From: DATKHR01 sp036557365
GTDB lineage: Bacteria > Acidobacteriota > Vicinamibacteria > Vicinamibacterales > CAVVIG01
Assembly (NCBI GenBank): GCA_036557365.1
Contig: DATBHR010000040.1
Location: forward strand, 1 to 64,000
Length of the DNA: 64,000 nt
Direction of reading: 5' to 3'
Shown here: piece after piece, positions 60,285 through 64,000 of the stretch
Numbering within the stretch: the first letter of the stretch is position 1
How the letters are laid out: each line of letters starts with the position of its first letter
Made by a program: the position numbers and the translations under genes
Notes under the pieces: model-generated
What the model was told of the DNA's origin: nothing
The model's database searches: none
What the model saw: the letters and a program-made list of their open reading frames with translations, nothing else

Positions 60285-61387
60285 CGTGGTACCGGCCGCC
60301 GCGTCACGCGCCGCCGTGGTGGCCGGAAGGCGAGGCGTGGCCGCCGCGCGATGCGCGGCACCGCTGGCGCCGCCGCCGCGCGCGATTCGTCGGCCGACTC
60401 GCGTTGATCCTGAGCGCCGTCTGGATCTTCGCATCGATCGGCGCGGTGACCGTCGTCTCGCGCGTCGCTCGACATGTGCGAGGCGAGTGGATGTCCGGCG
60501 ACGGGTCGGCGTTCGTCGTGTTCGCGCTTCTGGCGACGATGGTCGCGTTCGTGGTGATTCTGCGGCGCGTCGGATCGCCCGTGAGCGAGCTGGTCGGCGC
60601 CGCGCATCGCATCGCGGACGGCGATTTCACGACGCGCGTCTCGCAGCACGGGCCGCCGAGCGTGCGCGTCGTGAGCACCGCGTTCAACGACATGGCCGAG
60701 CGGCTGGCGCAGCAGGAGCGTCAACGCCGCGATCTCATGTCGGAGATCGCGCACGAGCTGCGGACGCCGTTGAGCGTCGTCCAGGGACGGCTCGAAGGGA
60801 TCATCGACGGCGTCTATGCGCGCGACAACGCGGAGCTGCAGCCGCTTCTGGACGAGACGCGTGTCCTCGCACGATTGATCGACGACCTGCGGACGCTGGC
60901 CAACGCCGAGAGCGGCGTCCTGACGCTTCAGCGCGAGCCGACGGATGTCACGATGCTGATCCACGATGCCGTGACGACCGCGCGCGCAGACGCCGAGGCC
61001 GACGTCACGATCGACGTCGACGCTGCGGACCTGCCGGTCGTGAGCCTCGATCCCGTGCGGATGCGTCAGGTGCTCGTGAACCTCCTGACGAATGCGATAA
61101 GGCATGGCGGCTCTGGCAAGCCGGTTCGCGTCGAAGCGCGCGTCGACAAACAGATGCTGACGATCAAGGTCGCCGACGCGGGGAAGGGCATTCCTGCCGC
61201 CGATCTCCCGCGGGTCTTCGATCGCTTCTACAAGGGCGGCGACTCGCGCGGATCCGGGCTGGGCCTGACGATTGCGAAGAGCCTCGTGCGCGCCCACGGC
61301 GGCGACATCCGCGCTGAAAGCGCGATCGGAGCGGGCACGACGATCGTCGTCACGCTGCCGATCGAATCTGCCGCCGAGTCGCGGTGA
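60281..61387 (+). CDS. Sensor histidine kinase with HAMP domain
   Basis: 368 residues. Two TM helices (about 36-58 and 78-97) enclose a very short sensor loop, so the membrane or the small neighbouring protein may be sensed. A HAMP (about 98-150) is followed by the phosphoacceptor H158 (EIAHELRTPLSVV) and the ATPase domain (NLLTNAIRHGG, VADAGKGI, FDRFYKGGDSRGSGLGLTI). Co-encoded with the response regulator and small membrane protein. Confidence 0.92.
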   Translation: MTWYRPPRHAPPWWPEGEAWPPRDARHRWRRRRARFVGRLALILSAVWIFASIGAVTVVSRVARHVRGEWMSGDGSAFVVFALLATMVAFVVILRRVGSPVSELVGAAHRIADGDFTTRVSQHGPPSVRVVSTAFNDMAERLAQQERQRRDLMSEIAHELRTPLSVVQGRLEGIIDGVYARDNAELQPLLDETRVLARLIDDLRTLANAESGVLTLQREPTDVTMLIHDAVTTARADAEADVTIDVDAADLPVVSLDPVRMRQVLVNLLTNAIRHGGSGKPVRVEARVDKQMLTIKVADAGKGIPAADLPRVFDRFYKGGDSRGSGLGLTIAKSLVRAHGGDIRAESAIGAGTTIVVTLPIESAAESR

Positions 61388-61440
61388 AGGCCGCCAGGCG
61401 TCAGGAGTAGACTAGGCAGACATCGAGTGCATTGATTGCC

Positions 61441-62631
61441 ATGTCCAAGCTGACCGGTTCGAAGAAGGCGACGCAGTTCACGGAGTCGGTCATCCGCGAG
61501 ATGACCCGGCTGAACCACATGTACGGCGGCGTGAATCTCTCGCAGGGATTTCCGGATTTTCCCGCGCCGGCGCCGATCAAGGATGCCGCGTGCGCGGCGA
61601 TTCAGGCCGACGTCAACCAGTACGCGGTCACGTGGGGCGCGCGTCCGCTGCGTGAAGCCGTCGCGCGCGAGTTCACGCGCCGCTACGGGTTGTCGATCGT
61701 GCCCGACGAGCAGGTGACCGTCTGCTGCGGATCGACCGAAGCGATGATGTCCACGATGATGGCGATCATCGATCCGGGCGACGAGGTCGTCATCTTCGAA
61801 CCGTTCTACGAGAACTACGGTCCCGATGCGATCCTCTCAGGCGCGACGCCGCGCTACGTGACCCTTCGCGAGCCCGACTGGTCGTTCGACCCGCAGGAGC
61901 TGGCCGCGGCCTTCAACAACAAGACGAAGGCCATCATTATTAATACGCCGAACAACCCCACCGGCAAGGTCTTCACGCGCGACGAGCTCGAGACGATTGC
62001 CGCGCTCTGCCGCAAGTGGGATGCGGTCGCCATCTCCGACGAGATTTACGAGCACATCATCTACGACGGCCACCGGCACATTCCGATTGCGACCATCGAG
62101 GGGATGGCCGATCGCACGATCACGATCAACGGCTTGTCGAAGACCTACAGCGTGACCGGATGGCGCGTCGGCTGGACCATTTCGCCGCCGTCGTTGACCG
62201 GCGCCATCCGCAAGGTCCACGACTTTCTGACGGTGGGTGCCGCCGCGCCGCTCCAGGAAGCCGGCGCCGTCGCGCTCGGTCTGGCCGACGATTACTACAC
62301 GAAGCTCGCGGCCAACTATCAAAGCCGCCGCGACGTGCTGCTCGACATCCTCGGGCGCCATCGCTTCACGGTGTACAAGCCGTACGGCGCGTACTACATC
62401 ATGACCGACATCGGCGCGTTCGGGTTTGCGGACGATGTCGAGTTCGCGCGGTTTTTGGTGAAGGACGTCGGCGTCGCGGCCGTGCCGGGCAGCAGCTTCT
62501 ACAAGACGCCTGGCGCCGGCAAGACGAAGCTGCGCTTCTGCTTCTGCAAGAAAGACGAAACGCTCGCGGAGGCGGAGAAGAGGCTCTCAACGCTCAACGC
62601 GCAACTGTCAACGCTCAACATCAGTGCCTGA
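61441..62631 (+). CDS. Class I PLP-dependent aminotransferase (methionine/kynurenine aminotransferase-like)
   Basis: 396 residues. The core is SQGFPDFPAPAPIKDAA, YAVTWGARPLREAVAREFTR, NTPNNPTGKVFTRDELE, ISDEIYEHI and the PLP lysine K234 (INGLSKTYSVTGWRVGW). Closest architectures are kynurenine-oxoglutarate and methionine aminotransferases. The last about 15 residues (STLNAQLSTLNISA) are encoded by a tandem DNA repeat and are unlikely to be functional. Its neighbours offer no pathway. Confidence 0.88.
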   Translation: MSKLTGSKKATQFTESVIREMTRLNHMYGGVNLSQGFPDFPAPAPIKDAACAAIQADVNQYAVTWGARPLREAVAREFTRRYGLSIVPDEQVTVCCGSTEAMMSTMMAIIDPGDEVVIFEPFYENYGPDAILSGATPRYVTLREPDWSFDPQELAAAFNNKTKAIIINTPNNPTGKVFTRDELETIAALCRKWDAVAISDEIYEHIIYDGHRHIPIATIEGMADRTITINGLSKTYSVTGWRVGWTISPPSLTGAIRKVHDFLTVGAAAPLQEAGAVALGLADDYYTKLAANYQSRRDVLLDILGRHRFTVYKPYGAYYIMTDIGAFGFADDVEFARFLVKDVGVAAVPGSSFYKTPGAGKTKLRFCFCKKDETLAEAEKRLSTLNAQLSTLNISA

Positions 62632-62698
62632 ACGTTGACAGTTGAACGTTGACAGTTGAGCGTTGAAAGTTGAGCGTTGACAGTTGAGCGTTGTCAGT
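62629..62698. repeat. Five-copy 14-bp tandem repeat at convergent gene ends
   Basis: Five units of the TGAACGTTGACAGT type (62629-62642, 62643-62656, 62657-62670, 62671-62684, 62685-62698) run head-to-tail with one or two changes. An inverted copy (ACTGTCAACGCTCA) lies just upstream inside the end of the aminotransferase gene, so a long imperfect stem can form. The first unit contains the aminotransferase TGA and the last supplies the stop of the convergent outer-membrane protein gene. Confidence 0.85.
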
Positions 62699-63527
62699 AT
62701 CTGGCAATCAGTCCGAAGTAGATTCCCTTCAGCGTGAACGCCCCGGTGTCCTGTTTGGCGAGAAACCCGACGTCGACCGATCGGTAGCCGCCCTGCACGC
62801 CGAAATTCTTCACGAAGTTCACGGTGCCGTAGATGTTCAGGTCGGTGTAGTGGCCTGAGTAGTTGTTGAGCACCGTGGGCAGCTTGAACAGCGTCAACTC
62901 GCCGGTGATGGCCACCATCGGGATGAAGTAGTACCGGCCGACTCCGCCGATCGCCGGAATCGGCGCCTTGGCGTGCGTGAATTCGTTGACGACCGGGCTC
63001 GCCAGGTCCACGGTCACGTCCGTGAATTTGGCTTCCGCAATGAAACCGGCGAAGCCGCTGTTGCTTCGGAAGAAGTCCCACTCGTATCCGAACCGATAGG
63101 TTTTCCACTCCAGCGAAGAGTTCACCGGCAGGCCGACGTCGTAGCGCTGCCCGTTGAAGTCTATCGTCCGCCGCAGCGTCGAGCTCGCCTCGAAGTCGAT
63201 CGGCAGGTACTGGAAGCGAATCTTGTGCGCCGGCGCGGGACGGAACGTGACGTTGAACTCGGTGAGCCGCTGGTCGACGAAGCCCAGGTCGGTCTTCGCG
63301 TTGATGCTCGTCCCCGGGATGCCGGCCAGCGCGCCGCTGCCCGAGCTTGCGACGGTCATGTCCGACGTCGGTCCCCAGAAATTGAGGCCGCCCTCGATAT
63401 GGAAATCCTCGCCGAGCGCGGTCTCGCCCGTGGGGCGCGGCTGATACTGCGCATACGCAGGGGTGCCGGCGAACACGAAGAGAAGTGCGCCCAGCCAGGC
63501 GTACAAGGCAACAGACAAACGAATCAT
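62694..63527 (-). CDS. Exported outer-membrane beta-barrel-like protein
   Basis: 277 residues. A signal peptide (LYAWLGALLFVFAGTPAYA) precedes a polar sequence with alternating hydrophobic residues that could form 8-12 beta strands (for example FNVTFRPAPAHKIRFQYLPI, FRSNSGFAGFIAEAKFTDVT) and a C-terminal FTLKGIYFGLIARY ending in an aromatic residue, as barrel proteins do. The family is not recognised. The reading frame ends inside the tandem repeat. Confidence 0.72.
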   Translation of the reverse strand: MIRLSVALYAWLGALLFVFAGTPAYAQYQPRPTGETALGEDFHIEGGLNFWGPTSDMTVASSGSGALAGIPGTSINAKTDLGFVDQRLTEFNVTFRPAPAHKIRFQYLPIDFEASSTLRRTIDFNGQRYDVGLPVNSSLEWKTYRFGYEWDFFRSNSGFAGFIAEAKFTDVTVDLASPVVNEFTHAKAPIPAIGGVGRYYFIPMVAITGELTLFKLPTVLNNYSGHYTDLNIYGTVNFVKNFGVQGGYRSVDVGFLAKQDTGAFTLKGIYFGLIARY

Positions 63528-63672
63528 GATGACGTGCTCCGAAAGTTGACGCTTACGATTTCTCGCCGGCTGGGATGGCGAGCGGTCGATCGGGAAGGCG
63601 TCGTGAGGATATCACAGCAGATGTCTCCGTATGTAATTCTTTCGGCTGAACTTCTGCTGTTCTACAGGCTCG

Positions 63673-63702
63673 TTGACACCCCCTTTATCGGGGGCGTAGA
63701 AT
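63673..63702 (+). promoter_or_regulatory. Strong promoter with palindromic spacer before the terminal aminotransferase gene
   Basis: TTGACA (63673-63678) and TAGAAT (63697-63702) are separated by 18 bp that contain CCCCC and GGGGG flanking TTTATC. This inverted repeat in the spacer looks like an operator. It is 74 bp before the ATG at 63777. The rest of the 249-bp gap holds nothing else visible. Confidence 0.6.
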
Positions 63703-63776
63703 CGCCGAGATTTGGTCCGTCCACAATATTCGACGCCTTCCACCAAAGGTCGCTGTCGTTGAAGAAGGGAGTCCCC

Positions 63777-64000
63777 ATGTCGGTATCGCGCCGCGGTTTC
63801 CTTCAGGGGCTGGGAGCAGGCCGAAACCGTTCGGCCGCCGAGTTCATGGCCGCACGAGGCCACGAAGAGTACATGGCGGAGGCCTTGCAAGGCCGTCAGC
63901 GCCCGACCCCTCCAGCCGGGGTCGATGTTATCCGCATCAGCAGCAACGAGAATCCGCTCGGACCGGGCAAGTCAGCGATCGATGCGATTCTCGGCAAGTT
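63777..64000 (+). CDS. Tat-exported HisC-like aminotransferase, N-terminal part
   Basis: The first 74 residues are present; the gene runs off the right edge. The start SVSRRGFLQGLGAGRN has a twin-arginine motif but the hydrophobic part is weak, and the following segment (IRISSNENPLGPG) is the typical HisC/aminotransferase I entry. A similar Tat-linked HisC-like gene is at 35155-36339, so these are paralogues. GAAGGGAG precedes the ATG. Export is inferred from the SRRGFLQG motif only. Confidence 0.82.
   Translation, partial: MSVSRRGFLQGLGAGRNRSAAEFMAARGHEEYMAEALQGRQRPTPPAGVDVIRISSNENPLGPGKSAIDAILGK

Noticed and set aside
62629..62698. 14-bp array considered as a CRISPR or plasmid iteron
   Set aside because: There are no spacers, only five units, and no replication or Cas genes nearby.

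Overview
The window is high-GC bacterial chromosome, densely coded on both strands. Several features together point to Acidobacteriota, probably the Vicinamibacterales side: Oar-type TonB-dependent receptors with an N-terminal carboxypeptidase-like domain, an 800-residue MacB/FtsX-type permease, a CadC-type winged-helix/TPR regulator, DUF6152 and DUF6496 proteins, PEP-CTERM proteins and M28/amidohydrolase scavenging enzymes. This placement rests on gene content only; no rRNA is present.

Layout. 1-7561: SDR fragment, TPP enzyme, FAD/Fe-S oxidase fusion, GH15 glycosidase and YetF-like membrane protein. 7672-13648: VOC protein, beta-propeller lipoprotein, and an ECF sigma/anti-sigma pair divergent from a TonB receptor. 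13700-21210: stress-type small proteins, ADOP permease, methyltransferase, SBP56 protein and CadC/TPR regulator. 21211-22726: an ECF41 sigma factor divergent from its AhpD/CMD partner, with matching ECF41-type promoters on both strands. 22696-28059: substrate-binding lipoprotein and methyltransferase divergent from a LysR regulator, then an Oar receptor. 28060-29399: a decayed PEP-CTERM gene, an AT-rich promoter island and a DUF2089/SHOCT-like pair.

29425-35138 is the most interesting region. A 58-residue peptide ending in a C-x-C-C core is followed by a SPASM radical SAM protein and a CX7CX2C radical SAM protein of the RiPP maturase 1/C-methyltransferase type, so this is a compact radical-SAM RiPP locus. 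Divergent from it is a three-gene operon with a trypsin-fold protease, a 79-residue protein resembling the protease N-domain, and a 2-oxoglutarate dioxygenase.

35155-44260 holds a Tat-exported HisC-like aminotransferase, a TolB-like lipoprotein, a VOC protein, a phage tail-sheath relic, a PEP-CTERM protein, a DUF6152 pair, a GNAT, an M28 peptidase with altered active-site residues and a small K+ channel. 44428-53978 has a RoxA-like di-heme cytochrome and a TonB receptor/amidohydrolase/TonB receptor set. 54034-64000 has a membrane protein, tmRNA, a GAF protein coupled to a lytic transglycosylase, a two-component system, an aminotransferase ending in a 14-bp tandem repeat, an outer-membrane protein, and the start of a second Tat-exported HisC-like gene.

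The general picture is an outer-membrane-rich heterotroph that scavenges peptides and polymers, with several extracytoplasmic-signal regulators and one candidate new RiPP.
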